Positions 35,473 through 43,843 of a stretch of DNA of 64,000 nt are shown in pieces. The position numbers were made by a program, and so were the translations under genes. Source of the DNA: Colwellia psychrerythraea (GTDB lineage: Bacteria; Pseudomonadota; Gammaproteobacteria; Enterobacterales; Alteromonadaceae); contig MAAF01000044.1 of the NCBI GenBank assembly GCA_002163005.1, forward strand, positions 1 to 64,000, in the 5' to 3' direction. Under the pieces are notes generated by a model. The model was not told the origin of the DNA. It searched no databases and was given only the letters and a program-made list of their open reading frames with translations. Position 1 is the first letter of the stretch; every line of letters begins with the position of its first letter.

Positions 35473-35518
35473 ATGTCAAGTTTTTACCATTTGACATGTC
35501 GTATAATAATGCTACAAT
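35473..35518 (+). promoter_or_regulatory. Promoter and palindromic operator of the methyltransferase operon
   Basis: TTGACA (35491-35496) and TACAAT (35513-35518) with a 16-bp spacer form a strong promoter. ATGTCAA (35473-35479) and TTGACAT (35491-35497) make an inverted repeat that covers the -35, and GACATGTC (35493-35500) is itself palindromic. This suits control by the small protein encoded next, as with restriction-modification controller proteins. Confidence 0.65.
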
Positions 35519-35556
35519 TAATTTATAGTATTGTTTTTATGCGACAGTGTGATTGT

Positions 35557-35949
35557 ATGAATTGTAATGATTTAACAAATTTTCAAATTTCGGAAAGGGT
35601 TAAATTTGAACTAACTAAGAGGGGGCTTTCTTTAAGAAAGTGCTGTGATGGCTTTAATAGTAAGTATAAAGCTGATATTGAAGCTGGTTCCCCACCCCTT
35701 GATAAAGATTTTGTTCAGAGAATTAAAAAGAATAAATTTGAGGTAAGTAGTAAACGTGTCTCAAAACTTTGCGACTTTTTAGGGATTAGTGTCTCAACAA
35801 CTAATGCACCAAGAGAGTTGAAATTAAGAAAAGAGTTTTTACAAATTGAAGATGCAATACAAGGTAACCCTGAATTGGAGCGACAAGTTCGAGGTTTACT
35901 TAGAAATATTACTCAATTAGCCAATACATCAACTTTACAAGGAAGTTAA
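35557..35949 (+). CDS. Small HTH-like putative regulator upstream of dcm
   Basis: A 130-residue protein. ISERVKFELTKRGLSLRKCCDGFN and SSKRVSKLCDFLGISVS resemble the first helix and the DNA-binding end of phage-repressor-like (XRE) proteins, but the centre is atypical. The predicted transcription start near 35525 excludes the earlier in-frame starts; ATG 35557 is taken and ATG 35539 is possible. The stop is separated from the methyltransferase ATG by 1 bp. It is likely a controller of the operon acting on the palindrome at 35473; this is inferred from position and promoter layout. Confidence 0.65.
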   Translation: MNCNDLTNFQISERVKFELTKRGLSLRKCCDGFNSKYKADIEAGSPPLDKDFVQRIKKNKFEVSSKRVSKLCDFLGISVSTTNAPRELKLRKEFLQIEDAIQGNPELERQVRGLLRNITQLANTSTLQGS

Positions 35950-35950
35950 T

Positions 35951-37207
35951 ATGAAATTTATCGATTTGTTTGCGGGATTAGGGGGCTTTCATACAGGGTT
36001 TGTCAACAGTGGGTATGAGTGCGTTTTTGCGTGTGAACTTGAACCTCATTTGAGAGAGTTATATCTAAAAAATTATGGGATAGAACCTCATGGTGACATC
36101 ACAAAAGTGGATGAGAAAATTATTCCTGAACATGATGTTATGTGTGCTGGTTTTCCTTGTCAGCCATTCTCACTCGCAGGGAAGAAGAAAGGCTCTGAAT
36201 GCCCAGAGTCTGGTAGATTGATAGATCATGTTATTCGCATTGCAAAACACCATAAACCTAAGTTTATTGTCTTAGAAAATGTACCTAATGTTTTAACAAT
36301 TGCTGATGGTTCATTTTGGGACTATATGAAAGAGTCATTCAAGAACATAGGTTATAAGCTTGAATATAAAATAATTTCACCAGTGGATGTCGGTATTCCT
36401 CAAAATAGAAAACGAGTTTTTATTGTCGGGAGTAAATTAGAAGATGGAAACTTTATTTGGCCAAGATACAATGAGCTAGATAAACAATCGCTCTTTGATA
36501 TTCTCGACAATAATTGTGATTCAAAACCTTTAGAACCTAAGAAAATAGAACAATTGGCACATTGGCAATCTTTACTTAACTTAATTAACTTAGATAAGCT
36601 TGCTTCCATGTCATTGGTTGCGCCAGAATTTGGAGCCGATTATCCTTTGGACTTTAGCTCTATGACTATTAAGCAAATGCGAAGTTATAAAGGAGCTTAT
36701 GGCAAGTCACTCAAAAACTGTAATACATGGGTTGAAGTTTTAGCTTTATTACCAAGTTATTGCCAAAAGAATAAGTTAGTTGCATCTTGGCTTGAAAAGT
36801 CAGTTAAGTTTAGCCGTGATGTTTATTCAAATAATGCTAGCGCTATAGATATTTGGTCTGAAAAAATAGATAAAAATAATAACAGTTGGCAGATCCTCGA
36901 ATGGAGAGGAAGGCATTTTGAGCATGATATTTATAGTCATATTGTTCAGTTTAGAGCTTCAGGAATACGAATTTTAAAGCCTGAAAAAGCACCATCATTA
37001 ATATCAATGACTACAACTCAGATACCTATAATACCCTCTCAAAATCGTTATATTTCAGCTCATGAAGCAGCTAAATTACAAAACTTACATGAGCTTCCTA
37101 ATTTACCAGATGGCTTAATTAAGTCATTCAAAGCTCTAGGAAATGCCGTTAACGCAAAAGTTGTAGAGATGATTGCAAGTAATTTAAAAGTATGGAAAAC
37201 TACTTAG
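35951..37207 (+). CDS. dcm: DNA (cytosine-5-)-methyltransferase
   Basis: A 418-residue C5-MTase with motif I FAGLGGF (7-13), motif IV GFPCQPFSLAGKKKG (67-81, catalytic C70), motif VI LENV (108-111), motif VIII QNRKRVFIVG (151-160), a target-recognition region (about 170-330), and motifs IX-X near the end (ISAHEAAKLQ and KALGNAVNAKV). It transfers methyl from AdoMet to cytosine in a specific DNA site that cannot be read from sequence. No typical restriction endonuclease is adjacent; the partners are a GHKL ATPase and a PIN-like gene, so it may supply self-marking for an unconventional defence system. The symbol is generic for the family. Confidence 0.93.
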   Translation: MKFIDLFAGLGGFHTGFVNSGYECVFACELEPHLRELYLKNYGIEPHGDITKVDEKIIPEHDVMCAGFPCQPFSLAGKKKGSECPESGRLIDHVIRIAKHHKPKFIVLENVPNVLTIADGSFWDYMKESFKNIGYKLEYKIISPVDVGIPQNRKRVFIVGSKLEDGNFIWPRYNELDKQSLFDILDNNCDSKPLEPKKIEQLAHWQSLLNLINLDKLASMSLVAPEFGADYPLDFSSMTIKQMRSYKGAYGKSLKNCNTWVEVLALLPSYCQKNKLVASWLEKSVKFSRDVYSNNASAIDIWSEKIDKNNNSWQILEWRGRHFEHDIYSHIVQFRASGIRILKPEKAPSLISMTTTQIPIIPSQNRYISAHEAAKLQNLHELPNLPDGLIKSFKALGNAVNAKVVEMIASNLKVWKTT

Positions 37208-37247
37208 TACAAATTATCGTTGTCTAATAATTAAAAGGAATTGAAAA

Positions 37248-38978
37248 GTGAGTAGAGATGATAAAGATAAAAATAGAACAAACTTTGAAGTCGATGTGTC
37301 CCCCGATATGGGAATGTACAGAATCCTACCGCAGCAAGGCTACAATCCTGCATTCGCTTTAGCTGAGTTCATTGATAATGCAATACATGCATTTCAACAC
37401 TCTGAATCTATTGAAAAACCTAAAACTTTATCTGTTACCTTAAATTTTTATACAAATGAATATGACAGAGATACCTCTAAGCGTAACTCTATTGAAATTA
37501 TTGATAATGGACCAGGAATGCTAAAAAGTGAGTTGGCAAGAGCTTTTAAGCCAGCTAAGAAGCCTATTGTCGAAGGATTAAGTGAGTTTGGTATAGGCAT
37601 GAAAGCTGCGGCAGTTTGGTTTACGGATACCTGGCAATTAGTCACAAAAAACATTCATGAACCAGAATATCATACTGTAAGTTTTGATTTGCCTAAATTG
37701 CTAGATAAAGGACAAAGTACAATATTAGTTAATGATAGTGAGAACTACAGCATTAACCATGGGGTAGTTGTAACACTTAAAGATATTCGGAGTAGAAGAT
37801 ATTTTGATAAAAGTAAGGTTGAAGCTATTTGTCAGACAATTAGCGAAATTTATCAAAAATATACGCGTGAAGGAGAGTTTAATAAAATACTTGAACTTAA
37901 AGCGTCTATAGACGGGGATAACACTAGAAATCTTATATATAGCTCCCACGCGGATAATACAGCTTTAATATCTGAAGTTAATAAACTTGTAACTAGGCAA
38001 GGAAAGAAAACTTATTATGCTATCGGTAATGAGAGACGTTGGTTTAAAAAGATAGATTTTGATTATACGTATGAAGGAGTAACGTCAGCGATAACAGGGT
38101 TTATATATATACTAAAAACAGCACGTTATGGTAATAAAAATCAAGGGTTAATATATTTCAGAAATGGTCGAGTAATAGTTGGAACACATGAAAAAGAAAA
38201 TAAACCAGAAAAGCTATACGGTACTAACAATAAATACCGTGGGCAAAGGTTATATGGTGAATTAAATATTGACGGTCTTCCTGTTACATATACTAAGGAT
38301 GGTATTGATTTTGATGAGGATGTATTCATAGAAAAGTTAATGGAAGATGAAGAAGTTGCTTTGTTTATCCAACAATGTGAAACACACCGTGCAGATATAA
38401 ATGATAATGAAATAAATCATGTGAACACGGAAGCTGATATTCCACCTCCTTCTAATAAAAAGCCAGAACCTTCAAAACAGGCAAAAGGAAAAAGTAAGCC
38501 TGCGCCTAAAAAGAAAACTAAAAAGAAAAGCAAATCTCAGCGAGATATGATATTCGAATATTTAATTAAGCTTAAAGACTCTGATATAGCGACCTTAGGG
38601 ATTAGATCTTTTATTGAAGAGCTGAGATATCAAATAGTTGCAGATAGAGCTATAAGCGCTACTCTTAGTTTGAGGGTTGTGTTAGAAAAAGGAATATTGG
38701 AGCGAATTCAAAAAGACTTTTTACCTCAGTATAACCGTGTAGAGCAAATGGGGATTCAGGCACTAGTTAATTATATGTCCAATAATAAAGGAGATTTTTT
38801 TGTGCTAGGTGAAGAAAAAGCATTTAAATGCGCACAAGCTAATTCTAAATCTAGACAGTTTGATAATGTATTGGTTCTAAATAGTGTTGGTCATGGGAGT
38901 TTTAACCCTGATATCACGGAAGTCGAAACAATCATTTCTAATCTGCAACCATTGTTAGATTGGGCATATAAAACTTGA
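37248..38978 (+). CDS. MORC/Hsp90-type (GHKL) ATPase
   Basis: A 576-residue protein with an N-terminal GHKL ATPase: N box EFIDNAIHA (40-48, E40 and N44), DNGPGM (86-91) and GIGMKAA (115-121). This is the pattern of MORC and Hsp90-like ATPases, which clamp as dimers upon ATP binding. A transducer-like region follows, then a Lys/Pro-rich linker (about 405-430) and a helical C-terminal domain of unknown type. It lies 40 bp after dcm with AAAAGGAATTG as ribosome site. Such ATPases recur in defence islands near methyltransferases; the enzymatic partner here may be the broken PIN-like gene. Confidence 0.85.
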   Translation: MSRDDKDKNRTNFEVDVSPDMGMYRILPQQGYNPAFALAEFIDNAIHAFQHSESIEKPKTLSVTLNFYTNEYDRDTSKRNSIEIIDNGPGMLKSELARAFKPAKKPIVEGLSEFGIGMKAAAVWFTDTWQLVTKNIHEPEYHTVSFDLPKLLDKGQSTILVNDSENYSINHGVVVTLKDIRSRRYFDKSKVEAICQTISEIYQKYTREGEFNKILELKASIDGDNTRNLIYSSHADNTALISEVNKLVTRQGKKTYYAIGNERRWFKKIDFDYTYEGVTSAITGFIYILKTARYGNKNQGLIYFRNGRVIVGTHEKENKPEKLYGTNNKYRGQRLYGELNIDGLPVTYTKDGIDFDEDVFIEKLMEDEEVALFIQQCETHRADINDNEINHVNTEADIPPPSNKKPEPSKQAKGKSKPAPKKKTKKKSKSQRDMIFEYLIKLKDSDIATLGIRSFIEELRYQIVADRAISATLSLRVVLEKGILERIQKDFLPQYNRVEQMGIQALVNYMSNNKGDFFVLGEEKAFKCAQANSKSRQFDNVLVLNSVGHGSFNPDITEVETIISNLQPLLDWAYKT

Positions 38979-39010
38979 TCTTAACTAAAAGGATTTAAAT
39001 CATCAGTAAT

Positions 39011-39882
39011 ATGAAGAAGAATTTTTTTTACTGATGAGCAAACTATTGTTGTTCTTGACACATCACCTGTTAGAAATTTAGCACATTCTGAAACACCAAG
39101 CTGGGTAAGTACTTATTCAAAAATGTCGAAGGATGGATATTCTTTTAGTCTTGCTGATTCAACTGTTGCGGAGTTGCTGATACAAGTGCGATCTGGGCGT
39201 ATACCGATTGTTGGTTATAATAAAATGATAGATCTTTTAAAAACATTCCTTAATAAAGATTTACCAATACTACCAGGTAAAAGGGATTTAGAAGTTATTA
39301 TTGGCCTTCATCAATTGAGAGAAGGTCTTGAGGAGATCTCCTACCTATCGCAACACGGCTGGTATCAAATGTTGATGCCAGATCGTGAATACGCTCACTT
39401 TGGTCCTTCATTAGAGAAAACTTGTAAAGAAGAGCGAGATAATTGGGCTGATTTTATAAGAAGTTTTGCTGAAACGGCCTTTTGTTATGGAATTGATATA
39501 GCAAATTCTCAACCCAAAGTTGTGGCTGATTTTCTTGTAGGGAAAGTGAGTGAACATATATCATCGGATACATACATTGAACCTTCGATTGCTGTACGTA
39601 GGCATTTAGAGATACGTTATCGAATAAGACAAGTTGTAAGAAGTTTACAGAAAAAAAGCCGTATAACCTTATGAACAAAAAAATATAAACGATGGTATTG
39701 ATGTAGACCTTTATAATTATCTTATTCTTCCCGCATTTGTTGTGGCGGACGACAGTGGTTTTTTCAATTGCATTCAAGATATAGATAGCTTTCAAACTAA
39801 ATGGTTTATGCGGCCTGATGAACTTGCTGATTTATGGCTAAAGGGGGATAAGCCAAAACCCGAATGGGAGCTTAAGCTCTAA
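39011..39882 (+). pseudogene. PIN-like nuclease gene disrupted by two frameshifts
   Basis: Three frames join into one protein of about 290 residues. MKKNFF begins at ATG 39011 but runs into TGA; the frame carrying DEQTIVVLDTSPVRNLAH begins after an 8-T run (39022-39029) and is restored if one T is removed. A second shift near 39669 (extra T in ACCTTATGA) separates KKSRIT from YEQKNINDGIDVD, which continues to the stop at 39880-39882. VLDTSPVRNLAH, ADSTVAELL and VVADDSGFFN place acidic residues as in PIN ribonucleases (inferred). The central frame alone (39123-39674) could give 183 residues but lacks both ends. Dead gene, phase-variable gene or sequencing error are all possible. Confidence 0.78.
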
Positions 39883-39893
39883 AAAGTATATTG

Positions 39894-41615
39894 CTATAAC
39901 TTTCTAAATATGGCATTTGAAAATTGCTCTTCATTTGTCCAAGTATGTTTCAAAGTAACAACTTCTATATCTGAAAATAGATGAGATATTTTAGCCCATA
40001 CACCTTTTTCATAGGCTAACTTTCCTAATAACTTATTTAGCCCAATATCAGATATTTGATATCCAGGAGTAACGCTTATCAAGGCAACATTAAAGCTTTC
40101 ACCTTTCCTAGATTCAAACTCTAATAAGATATACTGGCAATTTTGATATTCAATGTTGGCTGTTATTACTTGTCGACGACAATATGTTTTTGAGTCTAAA
40201 TACGCCCACTGCCTATATCGAGCAGATTTAGTCAGTGGTAAATATTTAATAAGCTCGTTTAATGACCTGACATAAGCAGAGATAGCATCTTTTTTATTTA
40301 ATAATTCAATAGCTACTCTAAAATAATTAAAGCTTGCAGGAAGTGATTTAGAGCGTACACGTTGGTGGATAACATTTCCTCTACCGGCACTTGAATCTTT
40401 ATCATGTCCCTGACCAGTAGTTAAGGAGTCTGAGTCCTTATCATTCTGTACTGCTGCAATGCCACTCATATAGTGACATTGTTCTTTTGTTGGTTTATCT
40501 GGCTTTTTTCCTTCTATTGCAGCGAAGCGATTTGTTGGTAAGGTAATTGTTTCAGTCGAACATTCTTTATTTGTTTCCCGTTTGTTTTGTAGATCCTTAC
40601 TACCATCAGATTCTTTGTTTTTGGGTGTAAGCCAAGCAGACTTCTTATCTTCAAATGAAAGGTTTTTACTTGGGTCTGCTTCTCGATGGTTATCATTATC
40701 GCGAGGGAAAGTTGCATTTTCAAACGGAAAAGGTGCGGTACAATGCTCTAACCCTAAAACTAACGTTCTCCATCCGTTTTCTGTAATAGAGAGAATTTTC
40801 TTTGTTCTTGCGGTTAAATTGGTTAAACCTGTAAATGGGAATTTTGAAGCAACATGTATCCATCTAATATTGTTAATAGAGTTCTGTAATATATCGTCAA
40901 ATGGTTGGTTTGCACCTTCAAATGCTTCTTTGGCATTAAGTATACGGCCAATAACCCAACCCTCTTCATCAGTGATCTGTTTTCTTAAATGCAAAATACA
41001 TCGAGACTCATCTTCAATATTACCACTGTTTTCAGGGTTAATAAGTGAATTAATATTATGCTTAAAGGCTCCAGAAAAAACAGCATGTGAAAGATGTGTT
41101 GATAATGCATAGTAAAATCGAATAACTTCTATTACAGGGATCAATATACCAAAGGGATCGCCTTTTGAACTAATTGCTATGAGTTTGGAGTAAAGACCTT
41201 CTTTACCAAACTTATAGAAACTAGGGGGAATAAGATATTTCCCATCAATTTTATGGTTAGCATTGATGATTTTTATATTGTCATCAATGATGTTAACACC
41301 ATAGAGAACGTTCTCTGTTCCTGATTTGAATGACTGTATAAAGCCATTTTTCCATACGGAACCAATAGAAATAAATGGCAGTTGGCCAACACCAATTTGA
41401 ATTGACTTTCTATCGTCATCATTTACTGCATTAGCAGAAGCTAATTCTTTTGGCTCTTTAGAACTTAAGTCGTTATGAACAAATGGGCTGATAATAATCT
41501 GTATGAAGGGTTCAGAGGGGATATTATGGTTGCGAATGATTGCGCCAAAGGCATCAACTCGCCAATAACGTTCATCGGCGGGAAACTCCTGTATTTTAGG
41601 AATATTCCTCGCCAT
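39894..41615 (-). CDS. Probable TnsE-like transposition protein
   Basis: A 573-residue protein read outward-to-inward from the right end of the element. A long N-terminal region (1-300), a disordered, charged linker rich in Asp, Lys, Ser and Asn (about 300-430), and a compact C-terminal domain (about 435-573, with QYILLEFESRKGESFNVALIS) follow the layout of Tn7 TnsE, whose C-terminal core has a comparable FVLLEVDASDG strand. TnsE steers Tn7 to replicating or conjugating DNA. Sequence similarity judged by eye is weak, so this is tentative; position at a Tn7-like end supports it. It starts at ATG 41615, 53 bp from the element terminus. Confidence 0.55.
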   Translation of the reverse strand: MARNIPKIQEFPADERYWRVDAFGAIIRNHNIPSEPFIQIIISPFVHNDLSSKEPKELASANAVNDDDRKSIQIGVGQLPFISIGSVWKNGFIQSFKSGTENVLYGVNIIDDNIKIINANHKIDGKYLIPPSFYKFGKEGLYSKLIAISSKGDPFGILIPVIEVIRFYYALSTHLSHAVFSGAFKHNINSLINPENSGNIEDESRCILHLRKQITDEEGWVIGRILNAKEAFEGANQPFDDILQNSINNIRWIHVASKFPFTGLTNLTARTKKILSITENGWRTLVLGLEHCTAPFPFENATFPRDNDNHREADPSKNLSFEDKKSAWLTPKNKESDGSKDLQNKRETNKECSTETITLPTNRFAAIEGKKPDKPTKEQCHYMSGIAAVQNDKDSDSLTTGQGHDKDSSAGRGNVIHQRVRSKSLPASFNYFRVAIELLNKKDAISAYVRSLNELIKYLPLTKSARYRQWAYLDSKTYCRRQVITANIEYQNCQYILLEFESRKGESFNVALISVTPGYQISDIGLNKLLGKLAYEKGVWAKISHLFSDIEVVTLKHTWTNEEQFSNAIFRKL

Positions 41616-41628
41616 TATTTTATAACGT

Positions 41629-41667
41629 CCCAGTACAAAATAACGATGTAGTACAAAATATCGTTGT
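41629..41667 (-). repeat. Right transposon end with tandem TnsB-type sites
   Basis: On the minus strand two abutting motifs, ACAACGATATTTTGTACTAC and ATCGTTATTTTGTACTGG, repeat with an 18-bp period. TTATTTTGTACTGG is identical to 14 bases of the innermost left-end site at 29008-29021. Confidence 0.75.
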
Positions 41668-42675
41668 CTAGTCGCTAGAAGGGTTGTAACTCACAACTTC
41701 TTCACCAGCGGCTTGTTTATCAGCATGGTAACTTGAACGAACAAGTGGACCACAAGCAGCGTGTTCATAGCCCATTTTCTTGGCTTCACGCTCAAACATA
41801 GCAAAATCATCAGGATGTACATAGCGTTCAACAGCTAGATGATCTTTACTTGGTTGAAGGTACTGACCAATAGTTAGCATAGTTACACCGTGATTGCGTA
41901 AGTCTTGCATTACTTCTAAGATTTCTTCGTTAGTTTCACCTAAACCAACCATCAAACCAGATTTAGTGGTCACGCCTGGATTTGCTTCACCAAAACGCTT
42001 AAGTAAGTCTAATGACCATTGGTAGTTGGCGCCTGGACGTACTTTAGTATAAAGACGTGGCGCGGTTTCCATGTTGTGGTTTAGTACATGTGGCGGATGT
42101 TGATTAAGTATTTCAAGCGCTCGGTCCATTCGACCACGAAAATCGGGTACTAATATTTCTACTTTAGTATTTGGCGCTTGTTCACTAATCTCTTTCACAC
42201 AATCAGCAAATTGCTGTGCGCCACCATCACGTAAATCATCTCTATCAACCGAAGTAATAACAACGTACTTTAAGCCCATATCTTTAAGACTATTCGCTAA
42301 TTTTTTCGGTTCTTCACTATTTGGAGCGAGTGGGCGACCGTGGCCAACATCACAAAATGGGCAGCGACGCGTACAAATATCACCTAAAATCATAAAGGTG
42401 GCTGTACCGTGGTTAAAACATTCAGATAAGTTAGGGCATGACGCTTCTTCACATACAGAGTGAAGGTTGTTTTTACGTAAATTAGCTTTGATGTTATCAA
42501 TACGCTCACTAGAACGAGGTAACTTGATACGCAGCCAACTTGGTTTACGTAACATTGTCGCTTTAGTTGAGCTGACAACTTTAATTGGGATGTGAGCTAA
42601 TTTATCTGCATCGCGAAATTTTTCGCCGGCAGCACGATTGGCTGTTTTTGTTTCTGAGGTTAAGTCGTTACTCAT
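41668..42675 (-). CDS. lipA: Lipoyl synthase
   Basis: A 335-residue radical SAM enzyme that inserts two sulfurs into protein-bound octanoyl chains. The auxiliary cluster ligands C75, C80 and C86 ([12 protein letters not shown]) and the radical SAM triad C101, C105 and C108 (CTRRCPFC) are intact, as is the C-terminal RSSYH (313-317) that ligates the auxiliary cluster. The tail after [15 protein letters not shown] (VSYNPSSD) is longer than in E. coli. The stop codon TAG directly abuts the Tn7-like terminus, so the last codons may or may not be native. It overlaps lipB by 8 bp. Confidence 0.96.
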   Translation of the reverse strand: MSNDLTSETKTANRAAGEKFRDADKLAHIPIKVVSSTKATMLRKPSWLRIKLPRSSERIDNIKANLRKNNLHSVCEEASCPNLSECFNHGTATFMILGDICTRRCPFCDVGHGRPLAPNSEEPKKLANSLKDMGLKYVVITSVDRDDLRDGGAQQFADCVKEISEQAPNTKVEILVPDFRGRMDRALEILNQHPPHVLNHNMETAPRLYTKVRPGANYQWSLDLLKRFGEANPGVTTKSGLMVGLGETNEEILEVMQDLRNHGVTMLTIGQYLQPSKDHLAVERYVHPDDFAMFEREAKKMGYEHAACGPLVRSSYHADKQAAGEEVVSYNPSSD

Positions 42676-43375
42676 GATGCGTATTATTCTCGTTTGGTAA
42701 ACCTATTTGATAGCTAACATTGTTAGCTTCAAGTAAGTTTATTAAATGTTTCACTAATGCAGTACTTGCACTAGCGGTATCTTTCGGGCCATGTAAATCG
42801 GCAGTTTGTACCATTTCTAGACCAGCATAACCACAAGGGTTAATACGAAGAAATGGTGATAAATCCATATTCACATTCATAGCTAAGCCATGAAAAGAGC
42901 ATCCTTTGCGAACTCGTAATCCTAATGAGGCAATTTTTTTCTCATCAACATAAACACCCGGCGCGTCAGCTTTAGCGTAAGCGGCGATATCATAATCGGT
43001 TAAAGCCGACACTATACTGTTTTCGATCAAAGTTACTAATTGTCTTACACCAATTTTTTTACGGCGTAGGTTAATCATAACGTAAACCACCAGTTGGCCA
43101 GGTCCGTGATAAGTCACTTGACCGCCTCGGTCAACTTTTACGACTTCAATATCACCTGGTACTAGTAGATGTTCAGCTTTACCTGCTTGACCTTGGGTAA
43201 AAACGGCAGGATGCTCTACCAACCATAATTCATCGGCGGTAGTGTCATCACGATTATCTGTAAAATCTTTCATGGCTTGCCAAACTTGGCTGTAATCCAT
43301 GGTATTTAGCTGACGGATGACTAATGAATCAGCAAGGCTGTTAACACTTTTTTCGACTGTTGAATTTGAGTGCAT
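42668..43375 (-). CDS. lipB: Octanoyltransferase
   Basis: Transfers octanoyl from acyl carrier protein to lipoyl domains, the step before LipA. Visible motifs are [15 protein letters not shown] and [22 protein letters not shown], with the catalytic lysine in KIASLG, and a later cysteine in RINPCGYAG. The ATG at 43375 is preferred because GAGG lies 8 nt upstream; an in-frame TTG at 43405 would add ten residues that do not look family-like. The product is 235 residues. It is translationally coupled to lipA. Confidence 0.94.
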   Translation of the reverse strand: MHSNSTVEKSVNSLADSLVIRQLNTMDYSQVWQAMKDFTDNRDDTTADELWLVEHPAVFTQGQAGKAEHLLVPGDIEVVKVDRGGQVTYHGPGQLVVYVMINLRRKKIGVRQLVTLIENSIVSALTDYDIAAYAKADAPGVYVDEKKIASLGLRVRKGCSFHGLAMNVNMDLSPFLRINPCGYAGLEMVQTADLHGPKDTASASTALVKHLINLLEANNVSYQIGLPNENNTHHE

Positions 43376-43426
43376 TCGGCAAACCTCGTCAATCTGGGGT
43401 TTCAAAATTAATGGTATTAAACGGGG

Positions 43427-43690
43427 TTATAAAACGTATCGAACCTGATCAATAGCAGTTAATGTTTTATAAATAGTTTCAATATGCTCTTTACTGGTAA
43501 CGGTTACGGCAATAGAAACTGAGTGATAGGTGCCTTTAGAGCTTGGTTTTATTTTGGGTACGTAGTCACCAGGTGTATGCTTTTGTAGTTCAGCTATGAT
43601 CAAATCAGGTAACTCATCACAGGCAACACCCATGACTTTAAAGTTCAATACGGTCGGAAATTCTAATAATTCGTCAAACTTGGTATTCAT
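43427..43690 (-). CDS. ybeD: YbeD/DUF493 family protein
   Basis: The 87-residue product (MNTKFDELLEFPTVLNFKVMG...KPSSKGTYHSVSIAVTVTS...YVL) aligns along its length with E. coli YbeD, an ACT-like fold linked to lipoate metabolism by position. The ATG at 43690 gives exactly the E. coli length; an in-frame start at 43735 would add fifteen residues not found there. It lies 51 bp upstream of lipB in the same direction, in the standard dacA-ybeD-lipB order. Confidence 0.92.
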   Translation of the reverse strand: MNTKFDELLEFPTVLNFKVMGVACDELPDLIIAELQKHTPGDYVPKIKPSSKGTYHSVSIAVTVTSKEHIETIYKTLTAIDQVRYVL

Positions 43691-43794
43691 TTTATTTACT
43701 TCTTTTAGCGCTAGGTTGAAACGTAATATCGGCATTTTATCATTAAAAATTCAGGGCTGATATTATTTTGTTTATAACTCTTTATCAAAAAAAA

Positions 43795-43823
43795 TAAAAA
43801 AGCCTCAATAAAGAGGCTTTTTT
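43795..43823. terminator. Terminator after dacA
   Basis: AAAAAAGCCTC, loop AATAAA, GAGGCTTTTTT. The stem has A and T tracts on both sides; on the minus strand it ends the dacA transcript and separates it from ybeD. Confidence 0.92.
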
Positions 43824-43843
43824 CGCTGTATTCTTAACTGTTT

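Larger units (their letters stand above)
28907..41667. mobile_element. Tn7-like transposon inserted at the 3' end of lipA
   Basis: The left end reads ACAACGTTCTGTTGTACTA from 28907; the right end, read inward on the minus strand from 41667, is ACAACGATATTTTGTACTA (16 of 19 identical). Inside are genes for TnsA, TnsB, TnsC and TniQ in one operon, cargo, and a TnsE-like gene. Size is 12,761 bp. The right end touches the lipA stop codon (41668-41670). I find no 5-bp target duplication at these boundaries, so the true termini may extend a few bases further or a flank has been rearranged. Both flanks look like ordinary chromosome. Confidence 0.85.

Noticed and set aside
28907-41667. CRISPR-associated (RNA-guided) transposon
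   Set aside because: TnsA, TnsB, TnsC and TniQ are present, but no Cas6/7/8, Cas12k or repeat-spacer array is visible, and a TnsE-like gene is present instead.
41629-41667. Linking TTGTACTA at the transposon ends with the same octamer near megL (21784, 21875)
   Set aside because: The sites near megL lack the ACAACG context and any tns-related gene; an 8-bp match is probably coincidence.
28893-41699. AACTTCT present at 28893-28899 and 41693-41699 as a target duplication
   Set aside because: It is 8 bp outside the left end but 26 bp outside the right end, within lipA codons, and 7 bp long; the offset does not fit a Tn7-type 5-bp duplication.
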